From the NCBI GenBank assembly GCA_030522415.1, contig CM060131.1, positions 11,737,203 through 11,801,202 of the forward strand: a stretch of DNA of 64,000 nt, written 5' to 3'. A program made the translations under genes and the position numbers. The DNA is from Channallabes apus. Taxonomy: Eukaryota; Chordata; Actinopteri; Siluriformes; Clariidae. Under the pieces are notes generated by a model that was not told where the DNA came from, searched no databases, and was given only the letters and a program-made list of their open reading frames with translations. Positions within the stretch are counted from its first letter, which is position 1; the number at the start of each line of letters is the position of its first letter. Shown here one piece after another: positions 50,958 to 62,120 of the stretch.

Positions 50958-53374
50958 CAATGGTCACGTTGGAAGAGACAGGACTGGGTATGAAAGATTC
51001 CATGGTGGACAAGGGTATGGAAGCCGCAACGAGGATGGGGAACGCGCCCTGGACTGTGCAGAAGCACATGATCTTGCAGTCGCCAACACCTTCTTCAAGA
51101 AGAAGATATCGCATCTTGTCACGTATTCCAGTGGCGGAAGAGAAACGCAAATCGATTACTTCCTCACTCGACGGCAACACCTGAAACTAATAACTGATGT
51201 CAAGGTCATCCCGTCTACCAATATCTGCCCACAACACCGGCTGCTCATCATGGACCTCAAGTTAGACCTCGGCCAACGACAACAAGTGAGAACCACCAAT
51301 GAAGAAAAGATCAAGTGGTGGAGGATGGCCGAATGCAGGAAAGACCTCATGGAAGCGCTAAGATTGATCGACCTCAACAGCGGCAGCAACCATCCAGTCG
51401 AGGCCAAATGGAACCAGATAGCCGACCAAATCCGAGCAGCGGCAGCTAACGTCCTGGGGAAGACCAAACCGGGGAAGCGCTTCATCGACAAACAGGTATG
51501 GTGGTGGAACCCAGAAGTCCAGGACGCTGTGAAAGAGAAGAAGGCCGCGCTGAAGAAGTGGCGCCAATCCAGAAGCGATGAGGACTACCAACAGTACAAG
51601 AGCCTAAAGGCGAAGGCGAAGAAGGCAGCTGCAGTGGCGAAGGCTGCGCATTACGACCAGCTTTACCACGACTTAGACGAGCCCGGAGGGGCGAACAAGA
51701 TATACCGCCTGGCCAATAGCCGTCATCACTCAACGCAGGACATCGGCCAAGTGAAACATGTCAAAGACGCCAATCAACAAGTCCTGCGAGATCCACCCGC
51801 CATCCTCAATCGCTGGAGCGAGTACTTCTCTCTGATAAGCAATGAAGAATTCCCTCATCCGCCAATCCACAGCGCCGACCCTGTCTAATGGCCCAGTATC
51901 ACCGATCACGACAGCCGAGGTAAAAGCCGCCGTCAAGAGAATGAAGAATGGGAAAGCGCCTGGTCCCGACGACATCCCCGCCGAAGCCTGGAAAATCCTT
52001 GGTCAACAAGGTGTCGCCGCTCTCGCCTCCCTATTCAACAACATCATCAGGGAGGGCAAGGTACCAGCAGTATGGGCAACCAGCGTCACGGTCCCAATCT
52101 GGAAAGCCAAGGGCGATGTCACCAACTGCGCCAATTATCGACCAATCCGTCTTTTATGCCACACCATGAAGATATTTGAAAGAATCTTGGACGCCTGCCT
52201 ACGCCAGATCGTCACAATCACGCCAAACCAATGCGGGTTCGTCAAGGGATGCGGAACTACCGACGCCATACACGCGGCGAGGCTACTGGTGGAGAAGCAC
52301 AGAGAGAAGAACCAGATGGTGCACATTGCATTCCTGGACCTGGAGAAGGCATTCGATAGAGTGCCCCACGACCTCATCTGGCATGCCCTGCGATCCCATG
52401 GAGTCCCTGAATCCTACGTCGGCTGGGTCAAGTTGCTCTACACGAATGTCACCAGTGTAGTCCGATGCCCAGTGGGAACATCGCCGCCCTTCGCCATCAA
52501 CGTGGGAGTACACCAAGGCTCTGCCTTGTCGCCCTTCCTGTTCATCCTCTGCATGGACACTGCGACCGCCGACCTCCAGCAACCCCACCCATGGTCACTC
52601 CTCTATGCCGACGACGTATTCCTAGCAAACCAACTCAGGAGTGAGCTGCAACAACACACGCAGCAATGGAAGACTCGTCTAGCTGACCACAGACTGCGAC
52701 TCAATATCAAGAAGACGGAGTACATGGAAGCCGGCCCACAAACTGATGGCACCATCAATATCGACGGGGAAGACCTGAAGAAAACCAGCAAATTCAAGTA
52801 CTTGGGATCGTCAATCAGCGCCGACGGAGACATCCTCCCGGATGTGCGAGCAAGGGTCAACGCAGCGTGGATGAAGTGGCGTCAAGTAACCGGCGTGCTC
52901 TGTGACTGCCGAATGCCAGACCATCTCAAGGCGAAGATCTACAAGACCGTAGTACGACCAGTCGCACTTTATGGCTCCGAATGTTGGCCCGCCACAGCGA
53001 AACACGAGCAAACCCTCAATACAATGGAAATGCGGATGCTCAGGTGGTGCCTTGGCCTCATGCGCTGGGACCGAGTCATGAACGAGAACATCAGAAAGCG
53101 CCTTGGCGTCGCGCCAATAACGGAGAAGATGCATGAAGTGCGGCTACGGTGGTATGGACACGTTGTACTCGGTGGCAAAAACGGCCCTGCGGCTAGACCC
53201 TGGTGGACAACGCCCACGCGGCAGGCCGAAGAAACGATGGATGGACAGAATAAAGGAAGACACGAAGATCGTCAATGCTGCCCCTGAAGACGCCCTCGAT
53301 CGTGCCAAATGGAGACGGATTTGCCGAAAAGCGGACCCTGCTATAGCGGGACAAACGCTAGGATGATGATGATC
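50958..53374 (+). pseudogene. RTE LINE of a distinct, GC-rich type (5' truncated)
   Basis: Truncated within the endonuclease: the first frame reads RALDCAEAHDLAVANTFFKK, then IDYFLTRRQHLK. Linker with RFIDKQVWWWNPEVQDAV (about 51475) and the start of the RT in 51250-51888; one-base shift near 51886; RT in 51842-53287 with APGPDDIPAEAWKILG, NYRPIRLLCHTMK, FLDLEKAFDRVP (motif A), VHQGSALSPFLF (motif B) and YADDVFLA (catalytic). C-terminal GRPKKRWMDRIKED and AKWRRICRKADPA follow after another shift near 53200. It ends with TGA and (ATG)n at 53364-53374, the short microsatellite tail typical of RTE. GC content and codon use differ from neighbouring LINEs. It inserted into the minisatellite arm. 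Confidence 0.9.
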
Positions 53375-53385
53375 TCATAATTATG

Positions 53386-53778
53386 CAGTGGTGTCAAAAG
53401 TATTCACATTCATTACTTGAGTAGAAGTATAGATACTAGGGTTCAAAAATACTTCTTTAGAAGTTGAAGTATCAACCCAAGCTTTTTACTTAAGTAAAAG
53501 TTTAAAAGTACTGGTTTCAAAACTACTTAAAGTATAAAAGTAAAAGTACCGTGAGATGCGACAAAAGCATTAAGGTCTCGCTTTCTGATCATAAAAATAG
53601 AGTAACGAGGCTGTTTTTAAAAAGTAAGGAGTAAAAAGTACAGATAATTGCTTAAAAATGTAAGGAGTAGAAGTAAAAAGTCGGCTGAAAAATAATTACT
53701 CCAGTAAAGTATAGATACCCAAAATTTCTACTTAAGTAAGGTAACGAAGTATTTGTACTTCGTTACTTGACACCTCTG
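53386..53778. mobile_element. non-autonomous hAT (CAGWGGTGTCAA ends), short form
   Basis: 393 bp, 8-bp duplication taattatg at 53378-53385 and 53779-53786 (drawn from the minisatellite). Same family as 24876-25413 without the G-rich insert. Confidence 0.92.
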
Positions 53779-54018
53779 TAATTATGACATCCTTATCTCA
53801 TAATTATGACCTACTATCTCATAATTATGACTTAATATCTCATAATTATGACATCCTTATCTCATAATTATGACGTACTATCTCATAATTATGACTTAAT
53901 ATCTCATAATTATGACTTACTAACTCATAATTATGAGATAATATCTCATAATTATGACATCCTGATCTCATAATTATGACTTAATATCTCATAATTATGA
54001 CTTATCACATATAATTAT
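53779..54018. repeat. 21-bp palindromic minisatellite, left array part 2
   Basis: About eleven units continuing 50765-50957. The unit order alternates acatcctta/acttaata/actta-type variants. Confidence 0.9.
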
Positions 54019-55018
54019 TAGGGTTCTGAGAAGACAGGGACAATGGAGCAAATATTGCCAAATTTAATTAGCTTTTATTTCTTGGATGGAGATACTGGGA
54101 GATATTAATGTCATTGAGTAATTTGGATGCTATTATCATTAGTATGTCAACACTGCGCAGGTATCTAAAGTGCTTAGGACTGTTCAGGAGGAAAGCACAT
54201 TCTATCCTTCTCGAAGTGGCTCTTCCTTCAGGAGCAGCTAAACCTGTAACAATGCGGCTCTTACGAGGGGCAGAACCACGCATAAATCCTCTGCAATAGT
54301 CTGAATGGGCAGATCTGTAGAAAAGAAAGGCAGACAGACAAAGTGTGCTGTTCAGAGACAGAGGCAAAGCCCCAGCCTGTGACGCCGGTGAGAGCGAGAG
54401 AGAAAGAGGGAGCGCGCGGCACGCATCAGTCCAGCGCGCGCACTCACGTTAAATACAGGATGAAAGTACAAAAAGACACAACCCCCCCCCCTCTCTCTCT
54501 CTCTTATAAATCCTCGGTAAGGGCGAACACTCCGAGAGGATCTAAAGTTTATTTTTATTTTTCCGAGCACCGTCCGTTCTCGCGTAGACGGCGGAGCTCC
54601 GGTCATTTTGCGTTTTCAGTTTTAATTTTGTTTCCTTTTAAGTTCCTAATTAATAATCCCCCCCCCCCCCCCCCCGCCCGCTATTTCCAGAACGGAAAGG
54701 TCCTCCCGTGCGTATCATAAGCATTCTCACAACAACTCCTATTTCACTGACCCCCTCTAAAGCCCTGAGTTAGGACTCTTATACACATCATAACACATCG
54801 TGGTGCGGCTCTCCATAACCGCCCCACGTAACAAAACCAATATGGAGCGCTTCATAAATACAAAATCATGCATTTGAAATGCATCCAAGCTGGCTTTGTG
54901 GTATCTCAGATAACTATCTGGCACCTGCTTAAAATTCTGGTTCCTCGCTTCCGAGCAAAAGGATGCAGTAACTTCCGTTTCCGGTGTCATGCGCTAAAAT
55001 GCCCCCTGCCACAAACTG
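54019..55018. other. unique core of the minisatellite-armed element
   Basis: Holds one short plus-strand frame (54108-54299: ISMSTLRRYLKCLGLFRRKA) that looks like a helix-turn-helix start of a DDE-type fish transposase, interrupted afterwards. Then comes a GC-richer promoter-like section (54380-54620, with C runs at 54482-54492 and 54658-54675). The minus-strand frames seen here are overlapping shadows. No complete gene. Confidence 0.4.
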
Positions 55019-55027
55019 CCTCCCCTT

Positions 55028-55218
55028 ATCTCATAATTATGAGATAGTAAGTCATAATTATGAGATAAGGATGTCATAATTATGAGATATTAAGTCATAA
55101 TTATGAGATAGTAAGTCATAATTATGAGATATTAAGTCATATTTATGAGTTAGTAAGTCATAATTATGAGATCAGGATGTCATAATTATGAGATATTAAG
55201 TCATAATTATGACATAAG
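55028..55218. repeat. 21-bp palindromic minisatellite, right array (inverted)
   Basis: Units gtcataattatgagatatta, inverse orientation to the left array, ending in gacataagtcccgtgatttt that mirrors 50753-50785. Confidence 0.92.
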
Positions 55219-55369
55219 TCCCGTGATTTTTTTTTTTGTGTGTGTGTGAATGCAATGCGCTTCCGTATAAATCAAACTTCACTCATGCACACACATATGA
55301 AAAACTTGCATACAGATATATGAAACAGTCACACATACATATATACTACTAACTGCTCAAACAACTACA

Positions 55370-55448
55370 TATGAAATGCGCGCGCACACACCTATGAGAT
55401 GCACACACATACACACACATACATACTCTCCGCGCACATACATAATTT

Positions 55449-55487
<39 letters not shown>

Positions 55488-55540
55488 CTTCGCACACACA
55501 CACAAACTCTTCACGCACATACACCTATGAGATTCTCAGT
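55370..55540. repeat. (CA)n-rich minisatellite
   Basis: CA runs separated by words such as aaactcttcgcacac repeated twice; the longest pure run is at 55451-55482. Confidence 0.9.
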
Positions 55541-55908
55541 GTAACCAGAAGGCATTTCAGTGTAACCGGAAGTGTAAAAGGAAATAATTTCAGTGTAGAC
55601 GGACTTTTCGCTTCATTCTCCCTGAATGGTAGTACTGGTTTGTAAACAGCCTGCTGTTGGACAGTTTAGAAGACAGAGTAGGACAATATAATGATCATCA
55701 CTGCTCAATCACATGGCGTATTCAGAACTGTTCACATAATGTCTGAATATTGCAGCGGCAGCAAAAACGCAGGTGATGATTTGCAAAAAGAAAATTGAAG
55801 CACGGAATCTGTGGCTAATACTGTATGTCAGATCCTACAACAGAAGCAACTACTGTTTTGTGAAATGTGTTTCTTCGCCTTCGCTAATATGAACAATAAC
55901 TAACTCAT
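55541..55908. other. spacer, nothing recognised
   Basis: No gene recognised; two near copies of tttcagtgtaacyggaag near 55555-55600. Confidence 0.4.
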
Positions 55909-56013
55909 GTGTGCTTGTGCTGAGTTAATAAACTACTCCCTAGTCATTTGCATTGGGGAGCAAGTAAGCTCACTCGTTCTCCAAGATCCCTGCTAGCGTC
56001 GAAAAACGCTACA
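55909..56013 (+). mobile_element. 3' part of a TGTGGYGTGGGCGGG-family LTR
   Basis: Matches the end of the family (taataaactactcc, gcattgggga, tgctagcgtcgaaaaacgct, ending ACA). Faces the inverted complete copy 12 bp away, forming a near-perfect palindrome. Confidence 0.65.
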
Positions 56014-56025
56014 ATATATATGTAT

Positions 56026-56274
56026 TGTAGCGTTTTTCGACGCTAGCAGGGATCTTGGAGTACGAGTGAGCTTACTTCCTCCCCAATGCAAATGGCTGGG
56101 GAGTAGTTTATTAACTCTCAGCACAAGCACACATACACAGGTCAAGCACACACACATACACGCACCCAACTTGGCCGAAGCCACCAACCCAAACACCCTT
56201 CTCTCTCATGGTAGACACAGAGAAAAACCCCGCAAAGCATGATGGTCGTCAGCCGCTGGCCCGCCCACGCCACA
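56026..56274 (-). mobile_element. solo LTR, 249 bp, reverse orientation
   Basis: Read on the minus strand it starts TGTGGCGTGGGCGGG and ends AAAAACGCTACA, flanked by gtat (56022-56025, 56275-56278; the flank is TA-rich so this duplication is weak evidence). Contains a polyadenylation-type aataaa. Confidence 0.68.
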
Positions 56275-56275
<1 letters not shown>

Positions 56276-56334
<59 letters not shown>

Positions 56335-56345
56335 TGTATATATGC
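56276..56345. repeat. (TA)n microsatellite
   Basis: About 28 TA units followed by ctgtatatatg. Confidence 0.93.
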
Positions 56346-56564
56346 TTCCGTGAAATATCAACAATTCGCCATTCATTCCCGCATTGATAATCAGTAATAT
56401 TTTATAAGGAGATTTAGGGATTTAACTCTACTTAAATTTATAACGTTTTAAGAAAATTCATTAATTCGTTCATTATACTTGAAGCTTCTGAACTGATGTT
56501 TTTTTAGTGTGACAGTGCTTTAGATTAGTTCTGTACTCGCTTCCGTGAAATTATCGCTAAAACA
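56346..56564. other. short AT-rich spacer
   Basis: gcttccgtgaaat occurs twice (56345, 56540), the second directly before the truncated Tc1. Confidence 0.4.
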
Positions 56565-58013
56565 ACTCCAAATCTACAAGTCCCTGTGTGAAAAAGTGAT
56601 TGCCTCCCTTGTTAAAAAATAACTTAACTGTGGTTTATCACACCTGAGTTCAATTTCTGTAGTCACCCCCAGGCCTGATTACTGCCACACCTGTTTCAAT
56701 CAAGAAATCACTTAAATAGGAGCTACCTGACACAGAGAAGTAGACCAAAAGCACCTCAAAAGCTAGACGTCATGCCAAGATCCAAAGAAATTCAGGAACA
56801 AATGAGAACAAAAGTAATTGAGATCTATCAGTCTGGTAAAGGTTATAAAGCCATTTCTAAAGCTTTGGGACTCCAGCGAACCACAGTGAGAGCCATTATC
56901 CACAAATGGCAAAAACATGGAACAGTGGTGAAACTTCCCAGGAGTGGCCGGCCGACTAAAATTATCCCAAGAGCGCAGAGACAACTCATCCGAGAGGCCA
57001 CAAAAGACCCCAGGACAACATCTAAAGAACTGCAGGCCTCACTTGCCTCAATTAAGGTCAGTGTTCACGACTCCACCATAAGAAAGAGACTGGGCAAAAA
57101 CGGCCTGCATGGCAGATTTCCAAGGCGCAAACCACTTTTAAGCAAAAAGAACATTAAGGCTCGTCTCAATTTTGCTAAAAAACATCTCAATGATTGCCAA
57201 AACTTTTGGGAAAATACCTTGTGGACCGACGAGACAAAAGTTGAACTTTTGGAAGGTGCGTGTCCCGTTACATCTGGCGTAAAAGTAACACAGCATTTCA
57301 GAAAAAGAACATCATAGCAACAGTAAAATATGGTGGTGGTAGTGTAATGGTCTGGGGTTGTTTTGCTGCTTCAGGACCTGGAAGGCTTGCTGTGATAGAT
57401 GGAACCATGAATTCTACTGTCTACCAAAAAATCCTGAAGGAGAATGTCCGGCCATCTGTTCGTCAACTCAAGCTGAAGCGATCTTGGGTGCTGCAGCAGG
57501 ACAATGACCCAAAACACACCAGCAAATCCACCTCTGAATGGCTGAAGAAAAACAAAATGAAGACTTTGGAGTGGCCTAGTCAAAGTCCTGACCTGAATTC
57601 TATTGAGATGTTGTGGCATGACCTTTAAAAAGGCGGTTCATGCTAGAAAACCCTCAAATAAAGCTGAATTACAACAATTCTGCAAAGATGAGTGGTCCAA
57701 CATTCCTCCAGAGCGCTGTAAAAGACTCGTTGCAAGTTATCGCAAATGCTTGATTGCAGTTATTGCTGCTAAGTTTGGCCCAACCAGTTATTAGGTTCAG
57801 GGGGCAATTACTTTTTCACACAGGGCCATGTAGGTTTGGATTTTTTTTTCTCCCTAAATAATAAAACCCCTCATTTAAAAACTGCATTTTGTGTTTACTT
57901 GTGTTATCTTTGACTAATAGTTAAATGTGTTTGATGATCAGAAACATTTTGTGTGACAAACATGCAAAAGAATAAGAAATCAGGAGGGGGGCAAATAGTT
58001 TTTCACACCACTG
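56565..58013 (+). mobile_element. Tc1 element, copy 3, left end truncated
   Basis: The outer left inverted repeat is missing; homology starts around 56565 just before the inner repeat (tgtgaaaaagtgattgcc). The right end is complete (cacaccactg, then TA). Loss of the left end makes it immobile. Confidence 0.92.
56772..57794 (+). pseudogene. Tc1 transposase, copy 3, two frameshifts
   Basis: Open to about 57250, where one T of a T5 run is lost (VELFG becomes VELLEG); open in the next frame from 57260 to 57628; then an extra T in ccttta shifts it again, and the last part (AVHARKPSNKAELQ to GPTSY) is in the third frame. Catalytic motif words are all still readable. Confidence 0.92.
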
Positions 58014-58967
58014 TATGTGAATTGAATGCTATAGCGTGTTGCGTTCAGAAGTGTTTCTGGGCTGCCTGTATATCACAGTCTTTAGCGTCAAACTACAGTC
58101 ACAAACATCCTGGTTGGAGATGCCAAATTTTGCTGCTATTGTGTATCTGATGTCCTAGGGGAAACTGTCTGAGTAATCTGGCACCCAGTGAAAATGACAA
58201 TGTTATGCAGAGCAGCTTTACCAGGTGCATCCACAACTATCAGTTAGTTAACTTCGCATTGGTGAAGAGGTCCATGTGTACTTCACCAAACCTAATACCA
58301 AGGTCAACAATACTTCCTTGTATCATTTCCCTAGAGCTAACAAACTAGTTTCCTTTACTGAAACAAGGACACGTTTCTGGCAGTAGTATTTGCTGTCAAT
58401 TTCCAAAAGAATGACTCTTCTCGTCAATGCCTGTGGTTCAAGCAACCATAAGGATTTCTGATTCTGCTGTCATCATTCTAAACAGAACCTGATCTGCAGG
58501 TTGTGGCCTGGCTGAACCATGCTAACAACGGTGACGATATTCCCCACACACTTAGCATGATGGACGTGTTCTAGATGGTGTTCTCCATCCCGGGAGCACT
58601 CAGAAGGCAGGTTAATTAGCTTCTGAGGTTAAGGGGGTCAAAATCAGCAGCTTGACTGCAGGAGACTGTTCCGGTGCTGGTAGGGAAATAGCAAATGTAT
58701 TGCAAAGTGTGTGCTGCATGCATTGATAGAACTTTTCACAAGGGAGTCAGTGCATCTGTATTCAGCATACAGTACACGTAACATAGCATTTTGTCTGGTG
58801 AATGTAACAGTGATGCAACATAGGTATCAACAGCAGGGGTATATCTGAGGCTCACCTGCTTTTCATGTGCAATGGAACCCAGTCATGATTAAGCTTACTG
58901 TCTGCTCATTACGTAAATGAACTGAAGTAGCAGGTATCACAGCTAAGAACAGTGATGATAAATAATA
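58014..58967. other. spacer, no gene recognised
   Basis: No family recognised; composition is less AT-rich than neighbouring spacers. Broken open stretches only. Confidence 0.4.
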
Positions 58968-58970
58968 CAG

Positions 58971-59030
58971 TACCAGTCAAAAGTTTGGACACACCTTTTA
59001 ATTCACTGTTTATAACAGAATGTAGAATAA
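58971..59030. mobile_element. terminal fragment of another Tc1 family
   Basis: The word acagtaccagtcaaaagttt followed by ggacacacctt is the typical left terminus of a second fish Tc1 family. The rest of that element is missing. Confidence 0.6.
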
Positions 59031-59092
59031 AAATAGTAAGACCTTGAAGGACACCTGAAGAATCAGCAAGTGTTTCAAGCTGCAGGGAAATA

Positions 59093-60702
59093 CAGTGGTG
59101 TGAAAAACTATTTGCCCCCCTCCTGATTTCTTATTCTTTTGCATGTTTGTCACACAAAATGTTTCTGATCATCAAACACATTTAACTATTAGTCAAAGAT
59201 AACACAAGTAAACACAAAATGCAGTTTTTATATGAGGGGTTTTATTATTTAGGGAGAAAAAAAATCCAAACCTCCACGGCCCTGTGTGAAAAAGTAATTG
59301 CCCCCTGAACCTAATAACGGGTTGGGCCACTCTTAGCAGCAATAACTGCAATCAAGCGTTTGCGATAACTTGCAACGAGTTTTTTACAGCGCTCTGAAGG
59401 AATTTTGGCCCACTCATCTTTGCAGAATTGTTGTAAGTCAGCTTTATTTGAGGGTTTTCTAGCATGAAACGCCTTTTTAAGGTCATGCCACAACATCTCA
59501 ATAGGATTCAGGTCAGGACTTTGACTAGGCCACTCCAAAGTCTTCATTTTGTTTTTCTTCAGACATTCAGAGGTGGATATGCTGGTGTGTTTTGGGTCAT
59601 TGTCCTGCTGCACCACCCAAGATCGCTTCAGCTTGAGTTGACGAACAGATGGCCGGACATTCTCCTTCAGGATTTTTTGGTAGACAGTAGAATTCATGGT
59701 TCCATCTATCACAGCAAGCCTTCCAGGTCCTGAAGCAGCAAAACAACCCCAGACCATCACACTACCACCACCATATTTTACTGTTGGTATGATGTTCTTT
59801 TTCTGAAATGCTGTGTTACTTTTACGCCAGATGTAATGGCACATGAAAAGTTCAACTTTTGTCTCGTTGGTCCACAAGGTATTTTCCCAAAAGTCTTGGC
59901 AATCATTGAGATGTTTTTTAGCAAAATTGAGACGAGCCTTAATGTTCTTTTTGCTTAAAAGTGGTTTGCGCCTTCGAAATCTGCCATGCAGGCCGTTTTT
60001 GCCCAGTCTCTTTCTTATGGTGGAGTCGTGAACACTGACCTTAATTGAGGCAAGTGAGGCCTGCAGTTCTTTAGATGTTGTCCTGGGGTCTTTTGTGGCC
60101 TCTCGGATGAGTTGTCTCTGCGCTCTTGGGGTAATTTTGGTCGGCCGGCCACTCCTGGGAAGGTTCACCACTGTTCCATGTTTTTGCCATTTGTGGATAA
60201 TGGCTCTCACTGTGGTTCGCTGGAGTCCCAAAGCTTTAGAAATGGCTTTATAACCTTTACCAGACTGATAGATCTCAATTACTTTTGTTCTCATTTGTTC
60301 CTGAATTTCTTTGGATCTTGGCATGATGTCTAGCTTTTGAGTTGTTTTTGGTCTACTTCTCTTTGTCAGGTAGCTCCTATTTAAGTGATTTCTTGATTGA
60401 AACAGGTGTGGCAGTAATCAAGCCTGGGGGTGACTACAGAAATTAAACTCAGGTGTGATAAACCACAGATAAGTTATTTTTTTAACAAGGGGGGCAATCA
60501 CTTTTTCACACAGGGCCATGTAGAGTTGGAGTTTTTTTTTCTCCCTTAATAACGTAAAGCTTCCTTTAAGAACATTTTGTATTCAATTATGTTATCTTTG
60601 ACTAATAGTTAACGGTTTTTGATGAGCAGAAACATTTAAGTGTGACAAACATGCAAAAGAATAAGAAATCAGGAAGGGGGCAAATAGTTTTTCACACCAC
60701 TG
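59093..60702 (-). mobile_element. Tc1 element, copy 4, full length
   Basis: Ends CAGTGGTGTGAAAAACTATT and complement, TA at 59091-59092 and 60703-60704, complete IR/DR repeats and an unbroken transposase frame on the minus strand. Confidence 0.95.
59311..60324 (-). CDS. Tc1 transposase, full-length but catalytic Asp replaced
   Basis: 337 codons, the only uninterrupted Tc1 frame in the window. N-terminal paired-like DNA-binding region (residues 1-120), then the DDE domain. In the first catalytic motif the usual WTDET reads WTNET: codon 153 is AAC (59868-59866) where the three sister copies have GAC, so the first Asp of the triad is Asn. Three residues after VELF are also missing (FGRCVSRY in copy 1, FMCHY here). 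The second Asp (QQDNDPKH) and the Glu (DLNPIEMLW) are kept. DNA binding is probably intact, cleavage probably not. Known: the triad is required for strand cleavage in Tc1 transposases. Inferred: this copy is catalytically dead. Confidence 0.93.
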   Translation of the reverse strand: MPRSKEIQEQMRTKVIEIYQSGKGYKAISKALGLQRTTVRAIIHKWQKHGTVVNLPRSGRPTKITPRAQRQLIREATKDPRTTSKELQASLASIKVSVHDSTIRKRLGKNGLHGRFRRRKPLLSKKNIKARLNFAKKHLNDCQDFWENTLWTNETKVELFMCHYIWRKSNTAFQKKNIIPTVKYGGGSVMVWGCFAASGPGRLAVIDGTMNSTVYQKILKENVRPSVRQLKLKRSWVVQQDNDPKHTSISTSECLKKNKMKTLEWPSQSPDLNPIEMLWHDLKKAFHARKPSNKADLQQFCKDEWAKIPSERCKKLVASYRKRLIAVIAAKSGPTRY

Positions 60703-60704
60703 TA

Positions 60705-61599
60705 CATCCATAACATGTCCGTATAAATGGTGATGCAACAAACCAAAAAAAAAAAAAAAAAAACTGTTTGTTTTGAATAAACTAAATATATCATAGTGAC
60801 CTTATACAAGATAGAATGTAGGCCACCTTAACTGGTGCCTCACAGTTTCAAAGTGCATGATTTAATCCTGGCTTCTGATTACTCTGTATACTGGTGTCCA
60901 TGTATGTTCATGTATGTTACTTCTGCTTATATTCCGCCTCCCAAAAACATGCAGGTTAGTAGACTTGCTGCTCTAAATGTGTGTGGTGGAACGTGGAGAT
61001 TTATTGTGGAATAAATAAACTTTAGCTCTTTTGTTTACTTAAATATTTGTTTTAGATTATAATAACTGCAACTGTATAATAACAATCCTAAATATTTAGT
61101 TTCTAACACAGCCACCAGATGTCGCTCAAGGTCTTTATCAGCTCTCATTCCAAAAATAGATAGTATTTTCCCAAATTTAGGTTCTCAAATGCTGGAAAAA
61201 TAATGGAAGATGAAGATGAAGTCCATACAAATTGAAAGAAATAAAAGAATATGATACAATGATGTGAATATTTTTTCCAGGTCTGTGCAAGGTCATAATA
61301 CACGGTTGAATCTTATTAATTAAGAGAGAAGCATATTAATAATAATATTTGAATAACCATTTCTAGTAATGCACCTTGTTTGTTTACCAACTATAAAACG
61401 TTGTATATTTTCATTTCTTTTTATATGTATATTCAACAATAGTGTGTGATCTGTTTCATCTGGCAACATTATTTTAAATGTTTTATAGTTGTGTGGGTTT
61501 TTCTTAGCCTTAAATGAGGTGTTAAAATGTAGAAATTGATCAGCCATGACACTAACACCACAAAACATTAACAATGATAATCAATAGTGCATTGGTGGC
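60705..61599. other. AT-rich spacer, no gene recognised
   Basis: Includes an A18 run near 60746-60763. No coding pattern or repeat family recognised. Confidence 0.4.
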
Positions 61600-62120
61600 A
61601 GGATCATGGGCACCCAAGGCTCATTTATGCCTGTGGGTACCAAAGGCTAGCCTGTCTGGTCTGATCGCACAAAAAAGAAAAGCCAAAGCAGCACAACTCA
61701 CCAAAAACAGTTGGCTATGATAATTCACCGAATCATGCTGGCTATGATAGCAAGATGCCAGAATACCCTGTACTACAGCCCACCACAAATGGGGTCAAGC
61801 AGGTAAAGAGTTTGGGGTTGCCAAATCAGCCTCCAAATTGTCCAGATCCCAATCCGATCAAGCTCCCATAAAATGTGCAGGACAAACAAGTCTGATCCAT
61901 GGATGCCCCACACCACAACCCACAGCACTCAAAGGATCATTGGGATGTTAGATGCATCTAACATCCCAATGACAGACACCACGGAACACAACCATAGGTC
62001 TTGTGGAGTAATGCCTCGAGGGGCCAGAGTTGCTCAGATGGTCCGAGAAACCCACACAATACAGTGCTTAATGTTTTGCATTGTAATGCTATGGCTGATC
62101 AGCGTGTAATAGTGTCTAAT
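61600..62120 (+). pseudogene. decayed Tc1-like transposase C-terminal end
   Basis: Broken frames show PDPNPIKL near 61845 (the Glu motif region, Glu replaced by Lys), then DKQV and MDAPHHNPQHSKD near 61880-61935, then MPRGARVAQMV near 62010, the relics of another Tc1 family's C-terminus. Interrupted at 61938-61971 by a 34-bp perfect palindrome. Confidence 0.45.
61938..61971. repeat. 34-bp perfect palindrome
   Basis: cattgggatgttagatg followed immediately by its exact inverse, no loop. Confidence 0.95.

Larger units (their letters stand above)
50730..55265. mobile_element. large TA-flanked inverted-repeat element with minisatellite arms
   Basis: Left end CGGAAGCGCATTGCATTCAC and the exact inverse at the right, each next to TA (50728-50729, 55266-55267). 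Both ends continue through an A/T run, tcacgggacttatgtcataa and arrays of a 21-bp unit ctcataattatgacttaatat. The left array is split by an RTE LINE (about 50958-53374) and a hAT (53386-53778). The unique core is 54019-55018. Without insertions the element is about 1.7 kb. The duplication TA suggests a Tc1/mariner or related DDE mechanism; the core encodes no complete transposase. Confidence 0.72.

Noticed and set aside
53133..53366. 77-codon frame as a separate gene
   Set aside because: Its second half is the C-terminus of the RTE protein after a frameshift; not independent.
50765..55218. Regular 21-bp repeats considered as a CRISPR array
   Set aside because: Units are contiguous with no unique spacers, palindromic and AT-rich, in a vertebrate context; a minisatellite.
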